7,520 nt of DNA from Deltaproteobacteria bacterium (lineage in GTDB: Bacteria > Desulfobacterota > Desulfobacteria > Desulfobacterales > SURF-15), in the NCBI GenBank assembly GCA_024644775.1, contig JAHEHB010000275.1, positions 1-7,520 of the forward strand, written 5' to 3'. The notes beneath the pieces were generated by a model. It saw only the letters and a program-made list of their open reading frames with translations, did no database searches and was not told where the DNA came from. Numbering within the stretch: the stretch's first letter is position 1; every line of letters starts with the position of its first letter. Positions 1 through 6,221 of the stretch are shown one piece after another. The position numbers and the translations under genes are program-made.

Positions 1-1
1 A

Positions 2-937
2 CTGACAGCCGCACGAACCATCGCAGATCATGGCCACCATGTTCAGGTTTTCGAAAAACATCACACAGCGGGGGGGCGTATGTCGACGCACCATGCAAAC
101 GGTTATGTTTTTGATCATGGGGCCCAGTATTTTACAGTTCGCGATGAGCGCTTCCGGCGCTATGTGGATTCCTGGCTCATCGATGGCTGGGTGCACCGTT
201 GGAAGGGCAGTGTTGCAGTGATTCGGGACGGGCAGATCTCCAGTGACAGAAAGCCGACCGAGCGCTGGGTGGGAACACCTGGAATGAACGCCGTCCCCAA
301 ACATTTGGCGGCTGACGTAAATGTCTATTACAATGTCTTGGTGACCGGAATCCAAAATGAAGGCGAAAAATGGCTGCTGACCGCATCCGGTGGAAAGGTT
401 CTGGACCGGTTTGATGTTGTGATCGTTGCGCTACCTCCGGCCCAAGCTGCAAATTTGCTAGATGAGGTACCGGAAATACAGGCGTTGGTTCGAAAGGTCC
501 ATATGAAACCGTGCCGGGCAGTGATCGCTGCCTTTGACCGACCCCTTAACATGACGTTTGATGCGGCCTTTGTTCACGATTCACCCGTCTCCTGGGCGGC
601 GCGTAACAACAGCAAACCTCGGAGGTTGCAAATGGAATGCTGGGTGATGCACGCAACGTCCCAGTGGTCTGAAACCCACACGGCGCAAGATAAGACGGCC
701 GATCAATCGCTCATCCGGTCATTTTTCGAATCGGCAGGCGAAAAAACCATAGACCCCGTATTTAACTTTTCTAAATTCTGGCGGTTTGCTCAGGCCGATA
801 ATCCGCTTAAGGAAGGGTGCATTTGGAGCAGCCATCTGAGGATCGGCGTCTGCGGCGATTGGTGTCAAATGTCACGAATCGAAGGCGCGTTCTTGAGCGG
901 CATGGCCATTGCCGGGCGGGTGCTTGGGCTTAAATAA
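2..937 (+). CDS. Renalase-like FAD-dependent oxidoreductase (5' end outside window)
   Basis: The reading frame is open from base 2, and the first visible residues (LTAARTIADHGH, then VFEK and GGRMST) are the usual sequence just after the Rossmann GxGxxG loop of FAD-dependent amine-oxidase/renalase-like proteins. The ATG at 80 is therefore the internal Met of the GGRMST motif and not the start. About 311 residues are visible and probably only 10-20 N-terminal ones are missing. FDHGAQYFTVRD follows GGRMST, as in the bacterial renalase-like family (COG3380). Near the C-terminus, the GDWC motif followed by RIEGAFLSG is the second FAD-contact motif, where the flavin ring region binds. The predicted role is a soluble flavoprotein oxidising a reduced nicotinamide-like or amine substrate; the substrate cannot be read from sequence. 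There is no RBS or promoter in view. It ends on TAA and converges on the leftward operon, with no evident link to the stress genes. Family is certain, exact function is not. Confidence 0.9.
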   Translation: MTAARTIADHGHHVQVFEKHHTAGGRMSTHHANGYVFDHGAQYFTVRDERFRRYVDSWLIDGWVHRWKGSVAVIRDGQISSDRKPTERWVGTPGMNAVPKHLAADVNVYYNVLVTGIQNEGEKWLLTASGGKVLDRFDVVIVALPPAQAANLLDEVPEIQALVRKVHMKPCRAVIAAFDRPLNMTFDAAFVHDSPVSWAARNNSKPRRLQMECWVMHATSQWSETHTAQDKTADQSLIRSFFESAGEKTIDPVFNFSKFWRFAQADNPLKEGCIWSSHLRIGVCGDWCQMSRIEGAFLSGMAIAGRVLGLK

Positions 938-1057
938 CGAATTGCCGACTCAGACGATACACCAAGAGAGGCAGGATTTCGAGGTGATCCCGACATCACT
1001 TCCAATGCCGACATGGCTCAACTTGCGCTTTCTATATAACCAGATTATTTGATTTCC
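938..1057. other. Convergent intergenic spacer with a weak hairpin
   Basis: This short gap lies between the + strand oxidoreductase stop and the end of the FNT remnant on the - strand. It holds one small dyad at 982-1001: 7-base arms with one G-U pair and a 6-base loop. No T-tract follows it on either strand, so it is not a convincing intrinsic terminator. No ORF or other signal was seen. Confidence 0.35.
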
Positions 1058-1320
1058 TTATTTTTGAACAAGTCCTTCTCGAAGATATATAAACCAATAT
1101 ACCAACCCAACCATAACGGATCCGCCAAAAATATTACCCAGTGTCACGGGAAGCAAATTTGAGAAAAGATAAATCCGCCAGCCAGAACCGCTAAAGCGAT
1201 GGTACTTTGCCAGCCCATGGCGGCTTTCTGCAAACCTACTTTTTCAGCTTTTATCGCCATTTCAGGCGGTATGAATGCATCAAAACTCGGTACGATGGCT
1301 TTTGATTCTGATGTGTCCAT
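1058..1320 (-). pseudogene. Formate/nitrite transporter (FNT/FocA-NirC family), internal-deletion remnant
   Basis: FNT proteins are pentameric inner-membrane channels of about 260-290 residues that move formate, nitrite or hydrosulfide. Here both ends are present but the middle is gone. From ATG 1318-1320 the frame gives the family N-terminus: FDAFIPPEMAIKAEKVG, then the first membrane helix ALAVLAGGFI. Within about 15 bases the homology jumps to the family C-terminus in another frame (NLLPVTLGNIFGG, then VGLVYWFIYL), ending at TAA 1058-1060. The junction is near 1160-1170 and about 190 codons are missing. The lost length is not a multiple of three, so the N-terminal frame stops at 1144 after 58 residues, ending in the junk ICFP. 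The start is well supported: AGGAG at 1331-1335 overlaps the TAG of the upstream Lon-like gene, 13 bases away, so it was the last, translationally coupled gene of that operon. A misassembly could mimic this; otherwise it is a dead gene that may still yield a short membrane peptide. Confidence 0.85.
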
Positions 1321-1333
1321 GCGGTTGGGTCTC

Positions 1334-3787
1334 CTAAGACGCTTTATTTTTTTCCTTATCCTCTTCTCCGGCAAATTTCTTAAGCCCCTCAGTGAGCTCT
1401 TTTAGCTTTTGGTCCACGAGATGGTTGATCGTCCCCTCCGGATAGCACCCGTCTGATTGTTTTTCCCCTGCCTTCTTTCCTGTGAGGATTTCAATTCCTT
1501 GATCAATCGTCTTCACTGGATACACACGGAAATGGCCATTTTTAGCCGCTTCCACCACATCTTTCTGAAGCATGAGATCTTTTACATTGCTATCGGGGAT
1601 CATCACTCCTTGGTTGCCGTTTAAACCTTTGTGTTTACAGCAATCGAAAAATCCCTCTATTTTCTGATTTACACCACCGATTGCCTGAACCTCTCCGTTT
1701 TGATTGACCGATCCGGTAACGGCAATTGATTGTTTAATGGGAACGCCTGATAAACCGGACAGCAATGCATAAATCTCTGTGGATGATGCGCTGTCGCCGT
1801 CTACACCGCTGTAAGACTGCTCAAAGGCAATGCTGGCGCTCATGGACAGCGGTTTGTCCTGCGCATATTTTTTTCTTAAGTAACCACTCAGAATGAGCAC
1901 GCCTTTATTATGTGTGTTGCCGGACATATCGGCTTCCCGTTCAATGTTGATAAGACCTGCGCGACCCATGGAGGTAGAAGCGGTGATCCGGGAAGGTTTG
2001 CCGAACATGTAATCTCCCAAAGAATAGACTGCCAAACCATTTACCTGGCCGACGACTTCCCCGTCCACATCGATCATCAGCGTGCCGCGGTCGATCATCT
2101 CCTGAATATGTTCCTCGACCCTGTTGGATCGGTAAATCTTGGCCTCAATAGCCTTATCCACATGCGTTTCCCTAACAGCGGTTTCGTTATCGTGGTCGGC
2201 CCAAAAGTCCGCCTCCCGGATCAGATCTCGAATGGCCGGAAAGCTTGTGGAAATTTTTTCCTGTCGACCGCTCATTCTGACTGCATGTTCAACGATGGCC
2301 GCAATCGCCGAACGATCGAAAGGCTTCAACTGTTCGTCATCAGTGGCCGTTTTGATAAATTCTGCAAATTGCCGAATGTTCTCATCGGTTTTGTTCATGG
2401 CTGTATCAAAATCCGCCCTGACCTTGAATATTTTTTTGATATCCGGATCATAATGCAGCAGCAATTGATACAGCATCGCATCTGCAACGAGAACCACTTT
2501 GAGATTCAGCTCGATGGGATCCGGTTTGATCCCGGTGGTCGTGAAAAAATACATGGGATCGAAGGTCTGAATTTCAAGCCTCTTGCTTTTAAGCGCTCTT
2601 TTCAGCGCCGGCCACACACCCGGTTCCACAATGGCGTCCATTAAATTGAATACGAGGTATCCGCCATTTGCTTTTATTAGAGAACCAGCCTTGATCTTGC
2701 TAAAATCGGTTCGCCACACGCCGCTGCGATCAACCACGCGCTCTATGCTGCCGAAGATATTTCTGTAAGTCGGATATTCTTCGATGATCACCGGCGGACT
2801 TTTTTGCTGGCTATTATCGACCAGGAGATTTATCTCGTAGGGTTGAAACCTATCGACGTCCGGCATGATTTGTGGAAGCCCAGGTATTTGCACGGGTTGC
2901 TGGGGACTGAATATTTCTAGATGATCTGCCATGTCTTCAATCATCGACTGCAAATGGTTTTTAATGGCATTGTTCGGAAACTTTTCAGCGATCCCAGAGG
3001 TGAGCTCAGAGGCTGTTTTCATAAACGCGGCCTTATCCATTGCCTCGATTTTTTCTTTCACCTCCCGTTGAAGGTCCCTGAGTTCAAGAAAGATATGATC
3101 GATCTGATCTTTCAACCGATCATGCTTTTTTTTTATGGTTTCGTATTCGCTTTTGGGAAACCTCCCCTTATCTACCAGCCCTTCAAGCTGTTCGATTGGA
3201 ATCGGTTTATCATCCACAATGGCCATTAGCTGCGGTCGTTGAAATTGTCCTACTTGAACATCAACCAGCGCAAAGCCCTCTTCTTTTACCTTTTGATCCA
3301 GGCTTTTAGAAAAACCGCTTGCCTGCTGATTGTAAGTTTCCATTATCTGCTTTTTCATATTCGTGTATTCCTGGCTCTCAAAAAATTCAGGAATCTCTTT
3401 TTTCAACCTGCCCACAAGATTTTTCACGTCTCGTTTAAAGGCAACGCCCTCACCAGCTTTCAGTCGCAACAGTGTGGGGGTTTCCGGATTTTTAAAGCAG
3501 TTTACATAGCAGAGGTCGTCGGGAGTCGCATCCCGTTTGGACATTTCCTCGAGCAGCTTTTTTACTGTAGACATCCTGCCGGAACCGGCCATGCCGGTCA
3601 CAAATACATTGTACCCGGGTTTATCGATGTTGATTCCGAAACGAAATGCCTCGACACCTCTATCCTGACCGATGATTTCTTTTAAAGGTTCGAGATCCTG
3701 GGTAGTTTCGAAAGACAATGTCGCCGGATCGAGTCGCCATCTCAGATTTTCGATAGAGACCTCTTTGTATGATTTATCATCAGACAT
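1334..3787 (-). CDS. Lon-like ATP-dependent protease (AAA_32 / Lon_C type, LonB-related)
   Basis: This 817-residue protein belongs to the LonB/YcbZ-like branch of Lon proteases (COG1067, peptidase family S16). The order is: an N-terminal region with a Walker A-like loop at 65-73 (GMAGSGRMS), a charged helical, probably coiled-coil insertion at about 120-290, the rest of the AAA module at about 330-555, and the Lon protease domain at about 570-770. The Ser-Lys dyad is visible: Ser666 in GVDGDSAS and Lys709 in GGVNQKIEG, 43 residues apart as in E. coli Lon (Ser679/Lys722). There is no N-terminal LAN substrate-binding domain and no membrane segment, so a cytosolic hexamer degrading unfolded proteins is expected. 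The P-loop lysine is Arg71 and no clear Walker B DE is seen (GGYLVFNLMDA at 375-385). Start ATG is preceded by a strong SD (AAGGAGGTT, 3792-3800). It lies 131 bases after hsp20, in the same direction, and its stop overlaps the FNT SD. The last 40 residues are charged and low in conservation. Confidence 0.93.
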   Translation of the reverse strand: MSDDKSYKEVSIENLRWRLDPATLSFETTQDLEPLKEIIGQDRGVEAFRFGINIDKPGYNVFVTGMAGSGRMSTVKKLLEEMSKRDATPDDLCYVNCFKNPETPTLLRLKAGEGVAFKRDVKNLVGRLKKEIPEFFESQEYTNMKKQIMETYNQQASGFSKSLDQKVKEEGFALVDVQVGQFQRPQLMAIVDDKPIPIEQLEGLVDKGRFPKSEYETIKKKHDRLKDQIDHIFLELRDLQREVKEKIEAMDKAAFMKTASELTSGIAEKFPNNAIKNHLQSMIEDMADHLEIFSPQQPVQIPGLPQIMPDVDRFQPYEINLLVDNSQQKSPPVIIEEYPTYRNIFGSIERVVDRSGVWRTDFSKIKAGSLIKANGGYLVFNLMDAIVEPGVWPALKRALKSKRLEIQTFDPMYFFTTTGIKPDPIELNLKVVLVADAMLYQLLLHYDPDIKKIFKVRADFDTAMNKTDENIRQFAEFIKTATDDEQLKPFDRSAIAAIVEHAVRMSGRQEKISTSFPAIRDLIREADFWADHDNETAVRETHVDKAIEAKIYRSNRVEEHIQEMIDRGTLMIDVDGEVVGQVNGLAVYSLGDYMFGKPSRITASTSMGRAGLINIEREADMSGNTHNKGVLILSGYLRKKYAQDKPLSMSASIAFEQSYSGVDGDSASSTEIYALLSGLSGVPIKQSIAVTGSVNQNGEVQAIGGVNQKIEGFFDCCKHKGLNGNQGVMIPDSNVKDLMLQKDVVEAAKNGHFRVYPVKTIDQGIEILTGKKAGEKQSDGCYPEGTINHLVDQKLKELTEGLKKFAGEEDKEKNKAS

Positions 3788-3918
3788 CTGTAACCTCCTT
3801 CAGTCCAGTTGGCAGTATGTGAATATGGCGGTGATTAGAACCCAATAAAAAAATTTTAAACGTTTTGAGCCACTACAAAGATTCAACTAAATAGGATGTG
3901 GACGTTGAATTATTTCAA
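3788..3918 (-). other. AT-rich spacer between hsp20 and the Lon-like gene
   Basis: The spacer holds the Lon-like gene's SD, an A/T-rich block (3845-3861) and a small AT-rich dyad TTGAA-N4-TTCAA at 3905-3918 directly after the hsp20 stop. I could not find a convincing sigma-70 or sigma-32 promoter or an intrinsic terminator. The length would allow an extra internal promoter, but the simplest reading is one operon. Confidence 0.4.
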
Positions 3919-4365
3919 TTACTTGATACCAATTCGAATCCCGTGAGGTTGACTCGGTTCATGTTTCGGCATGGTAATTTCTAAAACGTCATCTTTAAAT
4001 GTGGCCTCGATTTCATCAACCTTTACCCTGCGAGGTAGTGAAATGGTCCGTGAAAACGATCCGAAACGTTTCTCCATGCGCTGATAAGAGTCGCCTTCTT
4101 CCATCGTTTCATCTTTTGTTTTGCCTCTTAGTGTCAACGAACTTTCCGTTACCGAGATATCCAGATCTTCGGATTTCATGCCGGGGAGCTTGGCTGTCAA
4201 CACGAGCGCGTCATCGGTCTCGGAAAGGTCAATTGAAACGATATCTGGGAACTCTGTGATCGATAGCGGAACCCCGAATCCCGCGCAGCATCTGCGAAAG
4301 GTTCGTTCCAGATCTTTTCTTAATCTATCGATTTCTTGATTTTTCCACAAAATAAGTTCACTCAT
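3919..4365 (-). CDS. hsp20: Small heat-shock protein, Hsp20/alpha-crystallin family
   Basis: This is a 148-residue ATP-independent holdase chaperone that binds unfolding proteins in the cytosol and passes them to ATP-driven chaperones or proteases. The N-terminal arm (1-40) is helical and charged. The alpha-crystallin domain spans about 42-136, with PGMKSEDLDISV at 61-72, the GSFSRTISLP strand at 102-111 and the end motif ATFKDDVLEI at 121-130. The C-terminal tail carries the I-x-I anchor (IRI, 143-145) that drives oligomer assembly. The usual AxxxNGVL motif has Asp126 where Gly is normal, and adjacent cysteines Cys26-Cys27 in the arm are uncommon. Start ATG has a strong SD (AAGGAGGAT, 4371-4379). 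It starts 43 bases after the end of the Deg protease gene and precedes the Lon-like protease, consistent with co-transcription of chaperone and proteases. Confidence 0.95.
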   Translation of the reverse strand: MSELILWKNQEIDRLRKDLERTFRRCCAGFGVPLSITEFPDIVSIDLSETDDALVLTAKLPGMKSEDLDISVTESSLTLRGKTKDETMEEGDSYQRMEKRFGSFSRTISLPRRVKVDEIEATFKDDVLEITMPKHEPSQPHGIRIGIK

Positions 4366-4408
4366 GATAAATCCTCCTTTTTGGACTGATACTAACTAAC
4401 TCAATAAA

Positions 4409-5536
4409 CTACTCCAGCATAATCGTAACTTCGCGAGTGGTCCCATCACGCCACAAGGCGATGGTTACCGTGTCGCCAGGTTTATAAAGATCCAGGGCCG
4501 ACTCGAGCTCTTCGGAACTGCTGATGGTGCGTTCGCCCATACGCAGCAGAACGTCGCCCGGGATAATGGATCCGTCTGCCGCCTGGACAGCACCCTTCAA
4601 GTCGGCGGATTCTGCAGCAGATCCCGGTTTAACGTCCAGGATCAGAAGCCCTTTTACATCCATCTGGCGGATAAACTCACGGTTGATCCGGTCATCCGCA
4701 TAGATGCCAAGCCGGGGCCGGGTGTATTTGCCGTTGGCGATGATCCTGGGAATTACGCGATTTACGGTGTCCACGGGCACGGCAAAGCCAATGCCGGCAC
4801 TGGCCCCCGACGGGCTGAAGATTGCCGTGTTCACTCCGATCAACCGGCCGGCGCTGTCCAGCAGGGGGCCGCCGGAATTGCCTGGATTGATGGAAGCGTC
4901 GGTTTGAATGACATTTTCGATGGGACGGCCCTCCGGGCCCTCCATGGTTCTGTTTAAGGCCGAGATAACTCCCGTTGTCAGCGTCTGGTCGAGGCCGAAA
5001 GGATTTCCGATGGCAAAGGCCTTCTGCCCCACCTGCAAATCACGGCTGCTTCCAATGGGAACGGGCCGCAAAGTGTACTCGGGAGCTTTGATCCTAAGGA
5101 CAGCCAGATCGTGATACGAGCTTGCCCCCGCCAAGGATGCCGAATACATCTTTCGGTTGCTAAGCATGACATTTGCTGCATTGGCATTCTGAATGACATG
5201 AAAGTTGGTTACGATATGCCCATAAGTATCCCAGATAAACCCGGACCCTGTTCCGGCACGAATGTCGCGGGCATTTCGCGTCCAGGGATTTATCTGACGA
5301 GCAAGAGTCGTGATGAAAACGACGGAGGGAATTGTCTTGTTAAAGAGCTCGATGGTGCTGCGTTCATCAGCGGCAAGATCCCCTCGCGGTTCTACCAGAC
5401 GCGGTTTGACATCGGGCACCAAAAAGCGCCGACCGAACTCAGGCCAGAGGTAGACGCCTACCAGAACACCGATGGCAACACCTACAACGATCATGGTGAG
5501 ATTGACACGTGGCGGATGATTATCGACGCTCTTCAT
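4409..5536 (-). CDS. htrA: Membrane-anchored HtrA/Deg serine protease with one PDZ domain
   Basis: This 375-residue trypsin-like protease (peptidase S1C) is expected in the periplasm, tethered to the inner membrane, degrading or sensing misfolded envelope proteins. A single hydrophobic helix at about 12-30 acts as an uncleaved anchor. The protease domain (about 60-265) shows the full triad: His113 (NFHVI), Asp143 (HDLAVLRI) and Ser221 (GNSGGP). One PDZ domain follows (about 273-373), starting after RPRLGIYA, with PGD at 353-355 near its end. One PDZ plus an anchor resembles DegS/HhoA more than the two-PDZ DegP; the name htrA is used at family level. I chose ATG 5534-5536, with AAAGGAA 5-8 bases upstream. 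The frame stays open to 5824, but that extra 96-residue stretch is arginine-rich, unlike the family, and crosses hairpin repeats and the candidate promoter. First gene of the leftward stress operon; hsp20 follows after 43 bases. Confidence 0.93.
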   Translation of the reverse strand: MKSVDNHPPRVNLTMIVVGVAIGVLVGVYLWPEFGRRFLVPDVKPRLVEPRGDLAADERSTIELFNKTIPSVVFITTLARQINPWTRNARDIRAGTGSGFIWDTYGHIVTNFHVIQNANAANVMLSNRKMYSASLAGASSYHDLAVLRIKAPEYTLRPVPIGSSRDLQVGQKAFAIGNPFGLDQTLTTGVISALNRTMEGPEGRPIENVIQTDASINPGNSGGPLLDSAGRLIGVNTAIFSPSGASAGIGFAVPVDTVNRVIPRIIANGKYTRPRLGIYADDRINREFIRQMDVKGLLILDVKPGSAAESADLKGAVQAADGSIIPGDVLLRMGERTISSSEELESALDLYKPGDTVTIALWRDGTTREVTIMLE

Positions 5537-5550
5537 TCTAAATTCCTTTC

Positions 5551-5567
5551 GTGCATGGTATATGCAC
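5551..5567. promoter_or_regulatory. Perfect inverted repeat over the candidate -10 (possible operator)
   Basis: GTGCAT-N5-ATGCAC is a perfect 6-base dyad with a 5-base spacer, 15 bases upstream of the Deg protease start codon. It overlaps the candidate -10 and the likely transcription start. It could be a repressor site or a 5' mRNA hairpin next to the ribosome binding site. The symmetry is seen directly; the function is inferred. Confidence 0.45.
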
Positions 5568-5587
5568 AAAACAAATCGGTGTGTCAA
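5559..5587 (-). promoter_or_regulatory. Candidate sigma-70 promoter for the protease/chaperone operon
   Basis: On the - strand there is a perfect -35 TTGACA (5582-5587), a 17-base spacer and CATATA (5559-5564) as a weak -10; TATACC two bases further on is an alternative. The expected start site near 5550 leaves a very short leader before ATG 5536. No sigma-32-type CTTGAA...CCCCAT promoter was found here. Confidence 0.5.
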
Positions 5588-5591
5588 TGGG

Positions 5592-5608
5592 AGGTGTTTC
5601 AAATACCT
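5592..5608. promoter_or_regulatory. Imperfect palindrome just upstream of the -35 (possible activator/repressor site)
   Basis: AGGTGTTT-C-AAATACCT is a 17-base near-palindrome with 7 of 8 arm bases matching. On the - strand it ends four bases before the TTGACA element. Its position and size suit a dimeric regulator's binding site. No regulator gene is in view to pair it with. Confidence 0.4.
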
Positions 5609-5878
5609 AACTCGTGCCCATCCAGAAATGGCTAATTTTTGCAATATCGGCGTTGGGCTCCGAATTTTAATCCTCAAAATACTCAATGTATGGATGCCTG
5701 TCCCGATTTTTTTCATCGGGGTGGTTAATCCACCGGCGGACGCCCGCCTTGATCTTGCATCCGCCTGAGGCGGGCTCATCCCTGGACGGACACTAACTCG
5801 GATCCATGGGTCTCGGAGGATCACTTTTACGGTACCGATCTAAAAGTATTATTGATTAAAACGATGCATTGTTATTGA
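5609..5878. other. Non-coding stretch upstream of the protease operon
   Basis: This stretch lies between the regulatory dyads and the CaCA remnant and holds no credible gene. The 96-codon leftward open frame in it, continuous with the Deg protease, is rejected as coding. Its main content is the hairpin cluster at 5702-5775. The sequence around 5640-5700 has the look of an interspersed non-coding repeat, but only comparison with the rest of the genome can show that. Bases 5776-5878 show GGATCC/CCATGG-type short palindromes and nothing else recognisable. Confidence 0.5.
5702..5775. repeat. Cluster of three consecutive hairpins (REP/MITE-like repeat)
   Basis: Three dyads sit almost end to end: CCCGAT-N7-ATCGGG (5702-5720, loop mostly T), GGTGG-N5-CCACC (5720-5734) and GCCCGCCT-N18-AGGCGGGC (5742-5775). 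The last also contains the compact CCGCC-TGA-GGCGG at 5761-5773. No T-run follows on either strand, so an intrinsic terminator is unlikely. GC-rich CCGCC/GGCGG palindromes of this kind are typical of dispersed REP-type or miniature mobile elements. Copy number cannot be judged from one window. Confidence 0.55.
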
Positions 5879-6091
5879 AAAGGGCATTCCGATATAACGG
5901 TGGGCAACATTGTCGGGGCCAACATATTCAACTGCCTATTTGTGATCGGATCTGCCGCTGCCGTCAGCCCGCTGACAATACCCCCAAACTTCTTTATCCT
6001 CCATTTTCCCACGGATGGCGGTTGGGTGTATATCTTTTTTATGTTATTTTTCAATACGTCGGGAGGTTCGCTCTTGTTTTTTAAACAATAA
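5879..6091 (+). pseudogene. CaCA-family Na+/Ca2+ exchanger, C-terminal fragment
   Basis: The frame GHSDITVGNIVGANIFN followed by FVIGSAAAVSPL is the second alpha-repeat signature of YrbG-like calcium/cation antiporters (CaCA family), which normally have about 320 residues and ten membrane helices. Only about 70 codons remain. An in-frame TGA at 5876-5878 comes directly before the homology, and none of the upstream family sequence (first alpha-repeat, the SLPE motif) is present. After about 25 recognisable residues the sequence stays hydrophobic (WVYIFFMLFF) with a likely family-derived tail and ends at TAA 6089-6091, short of the last helices. A GTG at 5900 could start a 63-residue ORF, but it falls inside the conserved VGNIVG motif and lacks a good SD, so this is a decayed fragment. 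Confidence 0.8.
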
Positions 6092-6158
6092 CTTCGGACA
6101 TCCGATCACGGCGTGTCATTGTTTTCAATCTGTTTATCTTTTTACCTTAAACAAATTC

Positions 6159-6187
6159 TTTACACCCGCACCTTAGTACCGTAATAT
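6159..6187 (+). promoter_or_regulatory. Candidate sigma-70 promoter upstream of the psiE remnant and ftsH
   Basis: TTTACA (6159-6164, 5 of 6 to consensus), a 17-base spacer and TAATAT (6182-6187, 4 of 6) form a reasonable housekeeping promoter. It is the best candidate for ftsH, about 260 bases upstream of its start codon, with the dead psiE fragment left in the leader. Confidence 0.5.
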
Positions 6188-6203
6188 TGACTACCGAATA
6201 TTA
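6182..6203. promoter_or_regulatory. Inverted repeat over the -10 and start site (possible operator)
   Basis: TAATATT-N8-AATATTA is a perfect 7-base dyad beginning at the candidate -10. The two halves also read as a near direct repeat (ACCG followed by AATATT). A dimeric repressor site is possible. AT-rich symmetry can arise by chance, so confidence is modest. Confidence 0.35.
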
Positions 6204-6221
6204 ATCGGCAGATGGTCCGCG

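Noticed and set aside
982..1001. Hairpin between convergent genes as a bidirectional terminator
   Set aside because: The stem is short with a G-U pair and has no flanking T or A runs.
1910..2644. Long + strand open frame (244 codons) inside the Lon-like gene
   Set aside because: It lies entirely antisense to a well-supported protease domain with its catalytic and family motifs, and its translation resembles no known protein; it is a shadow of the real gene.
3239..3685. 148-codon + strand open frame antisense to the N-terminal part of the Lon-like gene
   Set aside because: Shadow ORF: it has no recognisable domain, and the opposite strand is clearly coding.
3845..3861. A/T run between hsp20 and the Lon-like gene as a terminator or promoter
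   Set aside because: No GC-rich stem precedes the T-run on the - strand, and no -35/-10 pair with proper spacing was found.
5111..5635. 174-codon + strand open frame antisense to the Deg protease and its promoter
   Set aside because: It is antisense to the conserved protease N-terminal half and has no recognisable motif.
5702..5720. Hairpin with a T-rich loop read as an intrinsic terminator
   Set aside because: The T-run is in the loop and not after the stem on either strand, so it does not fit a rho-independent terminator.
5537..5824. 96-codon in-frame N-terminal extension of the Deg protease
   Set aside because: The extension is arginine-rich and unlike any HtrA N-terminus. It runs over the hairpin repeats and candidate promoter, whereas the ATG at 5536 has a good SD and is followed by a normal membrane anchor.
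6094..6105. 12-base near-palindrome TCGGACATCCGA just after the CaCA remnant
   Set aside because: It is short, not positioned at a recognisable promoter, and easily due to chance.
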